Assembly: GCA_942493305.1 (NCBI GenBank)
Contig: OW818686.1
Location: forward strand, 2,852,001-2,916,000
Origin: UBA7672 sp030824255
Lineage (GTDB): Bacteria; Pseudomonadota; Alphaproteobacteria; Caulobacterales; Hyphomonadaceae
Reading direction: 5' to 3'
DNA: 64,000 nucleotides
Below are positions 1 to 9,147 of the stretch, one piece after another (the stretch's first letter is position 1; every line of letters starts with the position of its first letter). Below the pieces are notes generated by a model that ran no database searches, had not been told where the DNA came from, and saw nothing but the letters and a program-made list of their open reading frames with translations. The translations under genes were made by a program, and so were the position numbers.

Positions 1-771
1 GCCGACGAAGTCGTGAACCTGTTCCGCGGCCACTACAACATCCCGCTCGTCCATGTGGATGCAGGCGACACCTTCCTCGGCGGCCTCGCCGGCGTCTCCG
101 ACCCGGAGACCAAACGCAAATTCATCGGCAAGACCTTCATCGACATCTTCGAGGCCGAGGCCAAGAAAGTCGAAGGCGCGCAGTTCCTCGCCCAGGGCAC
201 GCTCTATCCCGACGTGATCGAAAGCGTCTCCTTCGACGGCGGCCCTTCGGTGACGATCAAGTCGCACCACAATGTCGGCGGCCTGCCCGAGAAGATGAAC
301 CTCAAACTGGTTGAGCCGCTGCGCGAGCTGTTCAAGGATGAAGTCCGCGCCCTCGGTCGCGAGCTCGGCATGCCGGAATCGCTCGTGGGCCGCCATCCCT
401 TCCCCGGCCCCGGCCTCGCCATCCGCATCCCCGGCGAGATCACGCCGGAGCGCGTCGCCATCCTGCAGAAAGCCGACGCCATCTATCTCGACGAAATCCG
501 CAAGGCGGGCCTCTACGACAAGATCTGGCAGGCCTTCGCCGTGCTCCTCCCTGTCCGCTCCGTCGGCGTCATGGGCGACGCCCGCACCTATGAGTCCGTC
601 CTCGCCCTCCGCGCCGTCACCTCGACAGACGGCATGACCGCCGACTTCTACCAGTTCGACATGAACTTCCTCGGCCGCACCGCCACGCGCATCATCAATG
701 AAGTGAAGGGTGTCAGCCGCGTGGTCTACGACGTCACGTCGAAGCCGCCGGGTACGATCGAATGGGAGTGA
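1..771 (+). CDS. guaA: GMP synthase (glutamine-hydrolysing), C-terminal part, 5' end outside window
   Basis: This is the C-terminal 256 residues of GuaA, which aminates XMP to GMP using glutamine and ATP in the cytoplasm. The frame is open from base 1, so the N-terminal amidotransferase domain lies to the left. Visible family motifs are HNVGGLPEKM, the FPGPGLAIRIPGEIT stretch, and the conserved end KPPGTIEWE before TGA. The fragment is intact. The last codons matter beyond the enzyme: they act as an apparent attachment sequence that recurs at 9128, 28956 and 43766. The 3' end of guaA is a known insertion site for genomic islands. Confidence 0.97.
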   Translation, partial: ADEVVNLFRGHYNIPLVHVDAGDTFLGGLAGVSDPETKRKFIGKTFIDIFEAEAKKVEGAQFLAQGTLYPDVIESVSFDGGPSVTIKSHHNVGGLPEKMNLKLVEPLRELFKDEVRALGRELGMPESLVGRHPFPGPGLAIRIPGEITPERVAILQKADAIYLDEIRKAGLYDKIWQAFAVLLPVRSVGVMGDARTYESVLALRAVTSTDGMTADFYQFDMNFLGRTATRIINEVKGVSRVVYDVTSKPPGTIEWE

Positions 772-777
772 CCGGAC
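758..777 (+). repeat. Putative attB/attL core at the 3' end of guaA
   Basis: The 20 bases TCGAATGGGAGTGACCGGAC include the last guaA codons and stop. They match 9128-9147 with one mismatch, and a shorter core (TCGAGTGGGAGT) recurs at 28956 and 43766. The position at a gene end, restoring the stop codon, is typical of site-specific integration. The repeats are seen directly. The attachment role is inferred. Confidence 0.7.
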
Positions 778-945
778 CGAAAGATATCGTTGGTCGTCAA
801 GCCCGACTCTGGCCGGTCATACCAGCGTGGGCTTTCCGATCTGATCTCGATTGTGCTCCGCCAAACTGAGCGGCATTGCCAAGAAATGATGGAGACCTGC
901 TTTCCAGCTCGGTCAAGCGGTTCAAGTGCATTGCTCTGAGCGAGA

Positions 946-1662
946 TTATGTAGACAGGCGATATCCCACGCCCGGCTCAGTGAGAATGCGATGGGGCTGA
1001 TCCGGATCTGCTTCGATCTTCTGACGTAGATTGCGAATGTGCACGCGGAGCGTCTGAACGTCGGCTTCGGTCGCAGGCCATGCCTTGCTGAGAAGGTGTC
1101 GGTGGGTGAGAACCTTTCCTGCGTGCAGAACGAGTTCATGCAGAAGCGCGTATTCGCGGGGCGTCAGCTTCGGATCGACGCCGTCAATTTTGACGATGCG
1201 TCGCGAGATGTCGACGGAGAGTCGACCGTCGTCATAAACCGGCGCACCGCCTTGCATCTGGACGCGATGGCGCAGAGCGGCACGGACCCGCGCCATGAAT
1301 TCGGCAACGCCGAAGGGTTTTGAGACGAAGTCATCTGCCCCTGAATCGAGAGCTGCGACCTTGCGCGCCTCATCGTCGAGTGCAGACAGCACGATGACGG
1401 CTGGCGCGCCAGCCGCCTGCAGTGTTCCGATCAGATCAGCGCCGTTGCCGTCTGGCAGGCCGAGGTCGAGCACGGCTACATCAAATTGGGTGGTGGTGAT
1501 CGCGTGGCGCGCAGTCGCGAGGTCTCGCGCTTCAGTGACCTCAAAGCCCTCCGCCACAAGCGCAGAACGCAAAAAGCGCCGAATCGCGGCTTCGTCGTCA
1601 ACGACGAGCGCCACCAGACTTCGTGCAGGCGAACGCTTCGCATCGCTAGGCGGTGTGCTCAT
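946..1662 (-). CDS. kdpE: KdpE, response regulator for the potassium-uptake operon
   Basis: OmpR/PhoB-type response regulator of 238 aa, the usual length for KdpE. The receiver domain (about 15-130) has the acidic pair at DD22-23, the phospho-acceptor Asp66 in VAVLDLGLPDG, and a Lys in FVSKPFG. The winged-helix DNA-binding domain follows (LTPREYALLHEL, then HIRNLRQKIEADP and GVGYRL). Its start ATG overlaps the kdpD stop by four bases (ATGA), so the two are probably translationally coupled. In the family it activates kdpFABC when potassium is low or osmolarity rises. It is the last gene of the operon, 174 bp from the convergent guaA. Confidence 0.93.
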   Translation of the reverse strand: MSTPPSDAKRSPARSLVALVVDDEAAIRRFLRSALVAEGFEVTEARDLATARHAITTTQFDVAVLDLGLPDGNGADLIGTLQAAGAPAVIVLSALDDEARKVAALDSGADDFVSKPFGVAEFMARVRAALRHRVQMQGGAPVYDDGRLSVDISRRIVKIDGVDPKLTPREYALLHELVLHAGKVLTHRHLLSKAWPATEADVQTLRVHIRNLRQKIEADPDQPHRILTEPGVGYRLST

Positions 1663-4292
1663 GGCTCGACCTGGATTGGAAAGACGATGCTGAATACCGC
1701 ACCTTTGCCGTCAGGTCGATTTTTCGCCGAAATCTCGGCCTGCATCAGGCGGACGAAGCCCTTCACGATCGCGAGACCAAGGCCTGTTCCATTTGGAATC
1801 GCAGCGCTGCCCCGTTGGAACCGCTCGAAGATGCGCGCTTCTTCGCCCGGGGGCAGTCCCGGGCCTTCATCGAGGACCTCGACCAGTACGGTATCGCCGG
1901 ACCGCCGCGCTGCCAGCGTGACGGGTGAGGCCTGGCCATGCAGCAAGGCATTCTCGACAAGATTGAATACGGCCTGGTCGGCGAGAGCCGCGTCCGCAGT
2001 GATCATGGGCAGGTTGGGTTCAATCTCCAGCCTGATCGCATGTGACCCGGCCAGTGACCGGGCTCGTTTGGCCACAGCTGAAAGAACGTCGCCCGGCTCC
2101 AGCAGTTCAAGATGCGCCTGAATGCTGCCGGCATCGAGACGCGTCATGTCGAGCAGCTTCTCGACATAGCGCTGCATGCGTGCCGATTCCGACTCAATGG
2201 CTCCGAGAAGTTCGTCGCGTGTCTGCGGATCATGTCTGTCGCCATAGGTGCGCAGGCTTGAGGCCGCCCCGAGGATTCCAGCAATCGGCGTGCGCAGATC
2301 GTGGCTGAGTGAGGCGAGCATGGTGCCGCGCAGACGCTCGGCCTCGGTTTCAACGCGGCTTTGTTCCAGCGCGATCGAGACGTGTGCGCGTTCCATGGCG
2401 CTGGCGGCCTGATCGCCCATGGCAACCAAGCGTCGTCGTTCAGACGGAGTTAGAAGCGTGGCGCGGGCAACGCCAACAACTCCAGATACGAGGCGTGCCG
2501 TGCGTAGCGGCAGGAAGAGCCAGCGCGCGCCGGGCAGGGTGTCTGCGCCGCGCCCTGTTGGCTCGCCTTTTTCGGCAGTCCATCTTGCTGCCGCCATGTC
2601 GGCATCCGTGAGATCCAGGCTGGCGGCCGAGGCGCCAGCCAACCGCAGATCATTGAGGCCGACGCGTGCGAGCACAACGCATTCGACGTCGAAGGCGCGC
2701 CCGGCGTAGCGGGCCAGGGATTCGGCCGCTTCGTCCTCCGTCATTGCAGAGGTGAGCTGCCGCGACAGCCCAAACAGTTCGCGTGATGTGCGGGCTTCCG
2801 TACGCGCCGACAAGGTCTGCTGCCGGGCGCGTCCTGCCAAGGCAGATACGACAATGGCCGCACCGGAAAATGCCAGCAGGGCGAGCACATTGTCAGGGTC
2901 GACAATCGTGAACGTGTATCGTGGTTCGGTATAGAACCAATTGAAGGCGAGAGCTGACATAAGGCCGGTGATCAGCCCCGCCCAAAGGCCGCGCGTAAGC
3001 GCGCTGATCAGAACTGCGGCTAGATAGACGAGCGTGAGGTTTGAAACGCCAAGCCATACATCGAGCGGCCATGCGACAAGAGATGCGAGCAGCGTCATCG
3101 TCAGCGCCTCGACGACGCCGCGCGAGGTCAGTGCGGGCCACGCAGATATGAGCGGAAAAAGCGTCTTGGCGCCTGCAGTTGCCGGTTCAGGCACAACTTC
3201 GATGGAGATGCTGCTGGATCGGTCGATCAGCTGGCGCACCACAGACCCGAAAACCATTTCGAACAGGGCCGATCGCCGGGCTTTGCCAACGATGATCTGT
3301 GTCACGTTCTGATCGCGCGCATAGGCGAGGAGTGTCTCGGTCACGCCATCGCCCGGAAGGGTTGCTGTTTCTGCGCCCAAGCGCTCGGCAAGTCGCAACG
3401 TCTCAGCCAGCCGGATACGCTCGACCTCGCTGAGCCTTGCGCTACGGGCCGTCTCGACGTGAACGGCCATCCATGGCGCCTTGCTGCGATCAGCCAGACG
3501 CTTGGTATGACGAACAACGCCCGCAGACGCTTCGCGCTCGTCGACACAAACAAGAAGCCTCTCACCGGCGGCCCAAGGGGCGTCCTCTCCCTGCGCCTTG
3601 CGATGTCCGCGTACCTGTCCGTCAATCGTATCGGCTGCGCGGCGCATGGCGAGTTCGCGCAACGCCGAGAGGTTGCCGGGCGCAAAGTAGTGCCGCAGGG
3701 CGCGCTGCGCCTGATCTGGCGCGTAGACCTTGCCTTGTCGCAGACGCTCGATCAGTTCGTCTGGCGTCAGGTCAATCAATTCGATTTCGTCCGCCCGTTC
3801 CAGCACGGCATCTGGCACAGTCTCGCGCACGCGGACGCGCGTGATCCGCGCAACCACATCGTTGAGGCTTTCGATGTGCTGCACATTGAGCGTTGACCAG
3901 ACGTCGATTCCGGCGGCCAGCAGCTCATCGACATCCATCCAGCGCTTGGGATGGCGGGCCCCCTCCGCATTGGTGTGCGCGAGCTCGTCGACCAGTGCGA
4001 TCTCCGGGCGGCGGGCGAGCAGGGCATCCAGGTCCATCTCAGCGCCGAGGCGCGGAATTATGTCGAGGCCTTCGGTCAATGCCAACGTTTCCGCACGACC
4101 ATGCGTCTCAATCACGCCAGCGGAGATATCGATGCCTTCGATGCGCTTCTTTCGCGCGTCCGACAGCATCTCGTAGGTCTTTCCCACGCCGGGGGCTGCG
4201 CCGAGATACACTTTCAGTCGGCCGCGCGTTTCCGCTTTCGCTTGTTCGAGCAGCGCGTCGGGCGAAGGCCTGCGCTCCCCGTTGTCAGTCAT
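1659..4292 (-). CDS. kdpD: KdpD, potassium/turgor sensor histidine kinase
   Basis: Membrane sensor kinase of 877 aa with the full KdpD layout. The N-terminal KdpD domain carries a Walker-A-like GAAPGVGKT at 31-39 and DELAHTN. A universal-stress-like domain follows (about 245-370, with IIVGKARRSALFEM), then four closely spaced membrane helices of the DUF4118 type (about 395-490), a GAF-like region (about 515-635), HisKA with His664 in SLSHDLRTP, and HATPase_c with the N box NLVENAL (about 777-783) and GTGLGLAI. It phosphorylates KdpE. The gene lies between kdpC and kdpE; the kdpC stop overlaps its start by four bases (4289-4292). Confidence 0.95.
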   Translation of the reverse strand: MTDNGERRPSPDALLEQAKAETRGRLKVYLGAAPGVGKTYEMLSDARKKRIEGIDISAGVIETHGRAETLALTEGLDIIPRLGAEMDLDALLARRPEIALVDELAHTNAEGARHPKRWMDVDELLAAGIDVWSTLNVQHIESLNDVVARITRVRVRETVPDAVLERADEIELIDLTPDELIERLRQGKVYAPDQAQRALRHYFAPGNLSALRELAMRRAADTIDGQVRGHRKAQGEDAPWAAGERLLVCVDEREASAGVVRHTKRLADRSKAPWMAVHVETARSARLSEVERIRLAETLRLAERLGAETATLPGDGVTETLLAYARDQNVTQIIVGKARRSALFEMVFGSVVRQLIDRSSSISIEVVPEPATAGAKTLFPLISAWPALTSRGVVEALTMTLLASLVAWPLDVWLGVSNLTLVYLAAVLISALTRGLWAGLITGLMSALAFNWFYTEPRYTFTIVDPDNVLALLAFSGAAIVVSALAGRARQQTLSARTEARTSRELFGLSRQLTSAMTEDEAAESLARYAGRAFDVECVVLARVGLNDLRLAGASAASLDLTDADMAAARWTAEKGEPTGRGADTLPGARWLFLPLRTARLVSGVVGVARATLLTPSERRRLVAMGDQAASAMERAHVSIALEQSRVETEAERLRGTMLASLSHDLRTPIAGILGAASSLRTYGDRHDPQTRDELLGAIESESARMQRYVEKLLDMTRLDAGSIQAHLELLEPGDVLSAVAKRARSLAGSHAIRLEIEPNLPMITADAALADQAVFNLVENALLHGQASPVTLAARRSGDTVLVEVLDEGPGLPPGEEARIFERFQRGSAAIPNGTGLGLAIVKGFVRLMQAEISAKNRPDGKGAVFSIVFPIQVEP

Positions 4293-4861
4293 CGTGAGCG
4301 TGTCCGCATGAAGTCGTCGAGCGCCAGATTGAGAGCCAGCACATTGACTCGCGGCTCTCCAAGAAAACCAAGGGACTGCGTCTCGACATGATCGTCAACC
4401 AGCTTCGTGACTGCAGCTTCCGGAATGCCGCGGGCGGATGCCACGCGAGCGGCCTGGAAGCGTGCCGCGGCAGGAGAGATATGGGGATCAAGGCCCGATC
4501 CGGAAGCGGTCAGAAGGTCCGGGGGAATTTTGTTCGCCGGTTGGCCGTACCTTTTGGCTTCCGCCGTAATTCGGTCTGCGAGCGTTTGTGAGGACGGGCC
4601 AAGGTTGGAGCCGGCCGAAGCGCGGGCATCGTAACCTTTGCCTGCGGCGGACGGGCGCCCCCAGAAATACTCCGGCCGCGTAAATTGCTGCCCGATAAGG
4701 CGCGAGCCAACAACCTTGCCATCCTGCACGATGGCTGAGCCTTCGGCCTGATCATGGAACAGGGCCTGGCCTGCTCCGGCGATTGCGAGTGGGTAGACAA
4801 GCCCAGTGAGCAGCGTGAACAGCGCAAGCAGGACGAGGGCGGGGCGAACATGTTTGAGCAT
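4289..4861 (-). CDS. kdpC: KdpC, subunit of the K+-transporting ATPase
   Basis: KdpC of 190 aa, the single-span subunit that joins KdpA and KdpB and raises ATP affinity. The N-terminal helix (ALVLLALFTLLTGLVYPLAI) is followed by family stretches GSRLIGQQF, PEYFWGRPSA, SGSGLDPHISP and LNLALD near the end. I chose the ATG at 4861 because the protein from there matches the family in length and N-terminus. The frame stays open far upstream, but only because it shadows kdpB. It lies 8 bp after kdpB and overlaps kdpD by four bases. Confidence 0.94.
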   Translation of the reverse strand: MLKHVRPALVLLALFTLLTGLVYPLAIAGAGQALFHDQAEGSAIVQDGKVVGSRLIGQQFTRPEYFWGRPSAAGKGYDARASAGSNLGPSSQTLADRITAEAKRYGQPANKIPPDLLTASGSGLDPHISPAAARFQAARVASARGIPEAAVTKLVDDHVETQSLGFLGEPRVNVLALNLALDDFMRTRSR

Positions 4862-4869
4862 GGTGTTTC

Positions 4870-6906
4870 TCACGCGAGACCGATTCCAGAGACGATAAGG
4901 TCGATCAACTTGATGCCGATGAAGGGGGCGATCAGGCCGCCGACGCCATAGATGGCGAGGTTGCGGGCGAGAAGTTTCCCTGCGGGTGCAGCACGCCACT
5001 TCACGCCCTTCAGCGCCAGCGGGATCAACGCGGGGATGACCAGTGCGTTGAAGATGATCGCGGACAGGATGGCGCTGTTTGGCGAGGAGAGCTGCATGAC
5101 GTTGAGCGCCTGCAGGCTGGGATAAATCGCCAGGAACATGGCCGGGATGATCGCGAAGTATTTCGCAACGTCGTTGGCGACGGAGAACGTCGTCAGCGAG
5201 CCACGCGTCATCAGTAGCTGTTTCCCGATGGAGACGACTTCGATCAGCTTGGTAGGGTCGCTGTCGAGATCCACCATGTTGCCGGCTTCGCGGGCGGCGG
5301 GAGTGCCCGTTTGCATGGCGACGCCGACATCGGCTTGGGCAAGGGCGGGGGCGTCGTTGGTGCCATCGCCACACATCGCGACCATGCGCCCCGCCGCCTG
5401 TTCCTTCCGGATCAGCGCCAGCTTGTCCTCCGGTCTAGCCTCCGCGAGGAAATCATCCACCCCGGCTTCAGCGGCAATCGCGGCCGCAGTAAGCGGGTTG
5501 TCGCCCGTGATCATGACTGTGCGGATGCCCATGCGGCGCAGCTCGGCGAAGCGCTCCTTCACGCCACCTTTGACGACGTCCTTGAGGTGGACAATCCCGA
5601 GCACATGGCCGTCGCGCGAAACGGCCAGAGGTGTTCCGCCTTCGCGCGCCACCTTATCGGCGGCCTTGCGGACCTCTGGAGAGACTTCCACCTTATCGGT
5701 GCGCGAGCGAGCGTGAGTGATTACCGCATCGACGGCGCCTTTGCGGATTGTGGCGCCATCGATATCGACGCCGCTCATGCGCGTCAGGGCGGAGAAGGGC
5801 AGGAAGCGCGCCTCCGCCATCTCGCGGCCACGCAGGCCAAAGCGTTCCTTGGCCAGGACAACGATGGAGCGGCCCTCAGGCGTTTCGTCCGATAGCGAGG
5901 CGAGCTGGGCGGCTACCGCCAGATCCTGCTCGCTCACTCCCGGAGCCGGAATAAAGGCGACGGCCTGACGGTCACCCAATGTTATCGTGCCGGTCTTGTC
6001 GAGAAGAAGGACATCGACGTCACCTGCCGCCTCCACGGCTCGGCCTGACGTGGCGAGCACGTTGAAGCGAACGAGCCTGTCCATGCCCGCTATGCCGATC
6101 GCAGACAGGAGGCCACCGATTGTGGTGGGAATCAGTGCGATGAACAGCGATGCGAGCGCCACCGCGCTGACGATGCCACCGGAATACGATGCGAAGGCGG
6201 GAATGGTCGCTACCGCAAGCACGAAGATCAGTGACAGCCCGGCTAACAGAACGCTGAGTGCAATTTCATTCGGTGTCTTGCGTCGCGAGGCGCCTTCGAC
6301 GAGCGCGATCATCCGATCGAGAAACGTGTCGCCCTGGATAGCGGTGATGCGGATCACGATGCGGTCCGAAAGCACGCGCGTACCAGCGGTCACAGCGGAA
6401 CGGTCGCCGCCCGCCTCGCGGATCACCGGCGCACTCTCACCGGTTATGGCGCTTTCATCTACCGTTGCGACGCCTTCCACCACTTCGCCATCGCCGGGGA
6501 CGAACTCTCCGGCTTTGGCTTCGACAAGGTCGCCAAGCTTCAGATCACTGGCAGCAACGGGCGCCTGCGCGGCACCATTCACCAAACGTCGCGCCATCAG
6601 TTCCGACCGCGCACGGCGAAGGCTCGCCGCCTGCGCTTTACCGCGCCCTTCCGCGATGCCCTCCGCAAACGTTGCGAACCAAACTGTCAACGCCAGCCAG
6701 AAGGCGATTTGCCCCGCGAACGCCGCTTCCGGGGCCCCGGAGGCCAGATCGCGCAAGAACAGGATCAGCACATAGATTGCCGCCAGCTCGGTGGCGAACA
6801 TAACCGGGTTTCGCCACAGCTTCAGCGGGTTCATCTTGGCGAATGCCGCGATGGCCGCCTGGCGCAGGATGGCGCTGTCGAAAAGCGAGATGGGTTTGCT
6901 GCTCAT
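4870..6906 (-). CDS. kdpB: KdpB, P-type ATPase subunit of the K+ transporter
   Basis: Catalytic subunit of 678 aa. Seen: the actuator motif TGES at 155-158, the phosphorylation site Asp303 in DKTGTIT, MITGDNPLTAA, and the hinge GDGTNDAPALAQADVGVAM, with membrane helices around 35-80, 215-275 and at the C-terminus. KdpB hydrolyses ATP and drives K+ taken up through KdpA. The order kdpA-kdpB-kdpC with short spacers is the standard operon. No key residue is missing, so the pump should be active. Confidence 0.96.
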   Translation of the reverse strand: MSSKPISLFDSAILRQAAIAAFAKMNPLKLWRNPVMFATELAAIYVLILFLRDLASGAPEAAFAGQIAFWLALTVWFATFAEGIAEGRGKAQAASLRRARSELMARRLVNGAAQAPVAASDLKLGDLVEAKAGEFVPGDGEVVEGVATVDESAITGESAPVIREAGGDRSAVTAGTRVLSDRIVIRITAIQGDTFLDRMIALVEGASRRKTPNEIALSVLLAGLSLIFVLAVATIPAFASYSGGIVSAVALASLFIALIPTTIGGLLSAIGIAGMDRLVRFNVLATSGRAVEAAGDVDVLLLDKTGTITLGDRQAVAFIPAPGVSEQDLAVAAQLASLSDETPEGRSIVVLAKERFGLRGREMAEARFLPFSALTRMSGVDIDGATIRKGAVDAVITHARSRTDKVEVSPEVRKAADKVAREGGTPLAVSRDGHVLGIVHLKDVVKGGVKERFAELRRMGIRTVMITGDNPLTAAAIAAEAGVDDFLAEARPEDKLALIRKEQAAGRMVAMCGDGTNDAPALAQADVGVAMQTGTPAAREAGNMVDLDSDPTKLIEVVSIGKQLLMTRGSLTTFSVANDVAKYFAIIPAMFLAIYPSLQALNVMQLSSPNSAILSAIIFNALVIPALIPLALKGVKWRAAPAGKLLARNLAIYGVGGLIAPFIGIKLIDLIVSGIGLA

Positions 6907-6917
6907 GACGTGAAGCC

Positions 6918-8618
6918 TCAGTTGAGCGTGTTCGCTGTCGCTTCGGCGATCGGACCGACAGCGAGGGCAGGCAGGAAGGTGAGAGCGCCGACGACGACGA
7001 TCACGAAGGCGAGCAGGCCGATAAACAGCGGTCCAGATGTCGGGAACGCGCCTGCGGAGGCTGGGGCCGCCGGTTTGGCAGCAAGGCTGCCAGCAATCGC
7101 AAGCGCAGGGATGATCACGGCAAAACGGCCAATCAGCATCGCGATGGCGTGGGCGTAGGTGTAGAAGTCCGTGTTCGCAGTCAGGCCGCCAAACGCCGAG
7201 CCGTTGTTTCCGGCGGTCGATGCGAAGGAATAGAAGATCTCCGAGAAGCCGTGTGGCCCGATGTTGAGGATACCCGCACGTCCGGCCTCAGTGGCCGAAG
7301 CGATAGCTGTCCCTACCAGGATCGCGAGCGGCGAGGCGAGGATTGCCAGCACCGCCAGTTTCACCTCGCGAGCCTCGATCTTCTTGCCGAGATAGGCTGG
7401 CGTGCGGCCAACCATCAGTCCGGCAATGAAGATCGCCAGGATCGCAAACAGCATGACCCCGTAGAAGCCCGCGCCGACGCCGCCTACAATAACCTCCCCT
7501 ACCAGAATGTTGATCAGCGGGATCATGCCGCCGAGCGAGGTGAAGCTGTCGTGCATCGCGTTGACCGCTCCGCACGACGCCGCTGTCGTCACGACGGCGA
7601 ACAGTGATGAGGCGGAGATGCCGAAGCGGATTTCCTTGCCTTCCATATTGCCCATTGATGGATCAACGCCGGCGGCCATCAGGGCTGGAGTGCTTTGCGC
7701 TTCAGCCCAGTAGGAAACGCCAGCGCCGATCAGAAAGAGCACGCCCACGGCGGTAAGGATCGCCCAGCCCTGGCGCTCATCGCCGACCATCCGCCCGAAC
7801 ATCACCACAAGCCCTGCGCCCACGGCGAAGATAGACAGCATCTGCATCAGGTTGGTGAGTGCGTCCGGGTTCTCGAAGGGGTGCGCCGAGTTGGCGTTGA
7901 ACGGTCCACCGCCATTGGTGCCGAGCATCTTGATGGCTTCCTGAGAAGCGAATGGCCCTACGGCGATGTCCTGCGGAACGCCTTCCAGCGTCGTGCCCTG
8001 TAGCGAGCCCGCAAACGTCTGCGGAACGCCGGACGCGAGCAGGTAAAGTGCAAACAGAATGGAGATGGGCAACAAAACATAGAGTGTCGCCCTCGTCATA
8101 TCGACCCAGAAGTTGCCGATCTGTCCGGCTCCCTGGCGTGCGAAGCCGCGCGCGAAGGCAACGGCAATCGCAATGCCTGCGGCCGCCGACAGGAAGTTCT
8201 GCACGGTAAGGCCGGCCATCTGCGTCAGATGGCTCATCGTGCTCTCGCCGCCATAAGCCTGCCAGTTCGTGTTGGTGACGAAGCTGACAGCCGTGTTCAT
8301 CGCGACGTTGGCGGGTACAGGTCCAAAGCCCTCCGGGTTCAGCGGCAGCAGGTGCTGAACCTGCATCAGCGCAAAGAGAGCTAGCGTCGCTGCGAAGCTG
8401 AACATCAGCAGCGCTGCCGCATACCCTTTCCAACTCTGTTCCGTCTCGGCCCGAACGCCGCTCAGCGCGTAGAAGGCGCGCTCGACCGGCGCGATCACAG
8501 GTGACAGCCAGGTACGGCGTCCCTCAAATACGGCGGCGAGGTAAAGCCCCATTGGCCGCGCGATCAGCGCGACAAAGGCGGTGAAGACGATGATCAGCGT
8601 CCAGCCTTCGGCGGTCAT
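6918..8618 (-). CDS. kdpA: KdpA, K+-binding membrane subunit
   Basis: Membrane subunit of 566 aa, related to KtrB/Trk channels, with four selectivity-filter-like repeats. Seen: VTNTNWQAYGGE, LGTNGGGPFNANSAHPFENP, AASCGAVNAMHDS and GNNGSAFGG. About ten hydrophobic helices alternate with these loops. It is the K+ entry route of the KdpFABC complex. A GGAG sequence lies about nine bases before the ATG. It follows kdpF by 12 bp and precedes kdpB by 11 bp. Confidence 0.95.
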   Translation of the reverse strand: MTAEGWTLIIVFTAFVALIARPMGLYLAAVFEGRRTWLSPVIAPVERAFYALSGVRAETEQSWKGYAAALLMFSFAATLALFALMQVQHLLPLNPEGFGPVPANVAMNTAVSFVTNTNWQAYGGESTMSHLTQMAGLTVQNFLSAAAGIAIAVAFARGFARQGAGQIGNFWVDMTRATLYVLLPISILFALYLLASGVPQTFAGSLQGTTLEGVPQDIAVGPFASQEAIKMLGTNGGGPFNANSAHPFENPDALTNLMQMLSIFAVGAGLVVMFGRMVGDERQGWAILTAVGVLFLIGAGVSYWAEAQSTPALMAAGVDPSMGNMEGKEIRFGISASSLFAVVTTAASCGAVNAMHDSFTSLGGMIPLINILVGEVIVGGVGAGFYGVMLFAILAIFIAGLMVGRTPAYLGKKIEAREVKLAVLAILASPLAILVGTAIASATEAGRAGILNIGPHGFSEIFYSFASTAGNNGSAFGGLTANTDFYTYAHAIAMLIGRFAVIIPALAIAGSLAAKPAAPASAGAFPTSGPLFIGLLAFVIVVVGALTFLPALAVGPIAEATANTLN

Positions 8619-8630
8619 CAGCAGCGCTCC

Positions 8631-8720
8631 TTAGAATTTCTCTGGGCGCAGAAGCGCGATGAGGAAGAACACAAACAGACAGGCGGCCAGCGCCGCTCCT
8701 AATGAGAGGTCGAGCGACAT
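8631..8720 (-). CDS. kdpF: KdpF, small membrane subunit of the K+ ATPase
   Basis: A 29-residue peptide (MSLDLSLGAALAACLFVFFL, then IALLRPEKF), exactly the size of KdpF, with one membrane helix and a short charged end containing P-E-K-F, as in the family. It stabilises the KdpABC complex in E. coli. An AGGA Shine-Dalgarno lies upstream and overlaps the stop of the preceding 27-aa frame, which suggests coupling. Gene finders commonly miss it. Confidence 0.85.
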   Translation of the reverse strand: MSLDLSLGAALAACLFVFFLIALLRPEKF

Positions 8721-8728
8721 GGGCGGTC

Positions 8729-8812
8729 CTAGATTTTGCTGAGGCCGGAAATCATCGCGCCGAAAGCGGCAAAAGCGATGCAGATGAAACCGATTGCGAT
8801 GACTTCGGCCAT
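8729..8812 (-). CDS. Tiny membrane peptide (27 aa) leading the kdp operon
   Basis: Frame of 27 codons: MAEVIAIGFICIAFAAFGAM followed by ISGLSKI. It is one hydrophobic helix with a charged tail. A strong CGGAGG lies six bases before the ATG, better than that of kdpF, and the stop is 8 bp from the kdpF start. I recall similar short membrane frames ahead of kdpF in other bacteria, but I cannot name a family. It may be an extra subunit, or a leader that couples kdpF translation. No function can be assigned from sequence alone. Confidence 0.55.
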   Translation of the reverse strand: MAEVIAIGFICIAFAAFGAMISGLSKI

Positions 8813-9041
8813 TGTGGCCCTCCGATCCTGGTCAGAGATCGAAATGACGAAGTGCGCATTAAGACGCGAGCAGGGGACCTGTGCCCCGGCATTAAGAACG
8901 CATAAAGTTCACTTCAAATGCGCGCGCTCTCTCGCCAATATGAACCGTTTAGCGATGTGTCCGAACGGTTCCCAACCTCCCGCTTTCGCTTTTCGATGAT
9001 ACGCGGGGCGCGGTGTCGCGGGGTTGGAAGGTCGGTGGGAA
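8813..9041. promoter_or_regulatory. Upstream region of the kdp operon
   Basis: No gene is visible. The kdp promoter and KdpE operator should lie here, just upstream of the 27-aa frame. The stretch near 8885-8915 is relatively AT-rich (ATTAAGAACGCATAAAGTTC) and is the best candidate. I could not identify a convincing -35/-10 pair by eye. Basis: position only. Confidence 0.35.
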
Positions 9042-9147
9042 TTCTTGACGGCTTCCTTGACGGTGCTGTCAAAACCATCGCTAGCTGTTCGTGCGAAAGC
9101 GATAAGTGGCGAAGGGTCGATTGATAGTCGAGTGGGAGTGACCGGAC
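9042..9147 (+). repeat. Conserved element-end block with att core, copy A
   Basis: First copy of a block of about 98 bp that recurs at 28872 and 43682. It contains two TTGACGG motifs 15 bp apart, CGCTAGCT, GGCGAAGGGTCGAT, and ends in the guaA-like core TCGAGTGGGAGTGACCGGAC (9128-9147). The last 56 bases agree with copy C at 47 positions by hand count. In one frame all three copies would encode similar residues (LDG, then ASC/ASS, then W-R). Confidence 0.7.

Noticed and set aside
4862..5374. N-terminal extension of kdpC
   Set aside because: Lies over kdpB in another frame; KdpC homology starts at the ATG at 4861.
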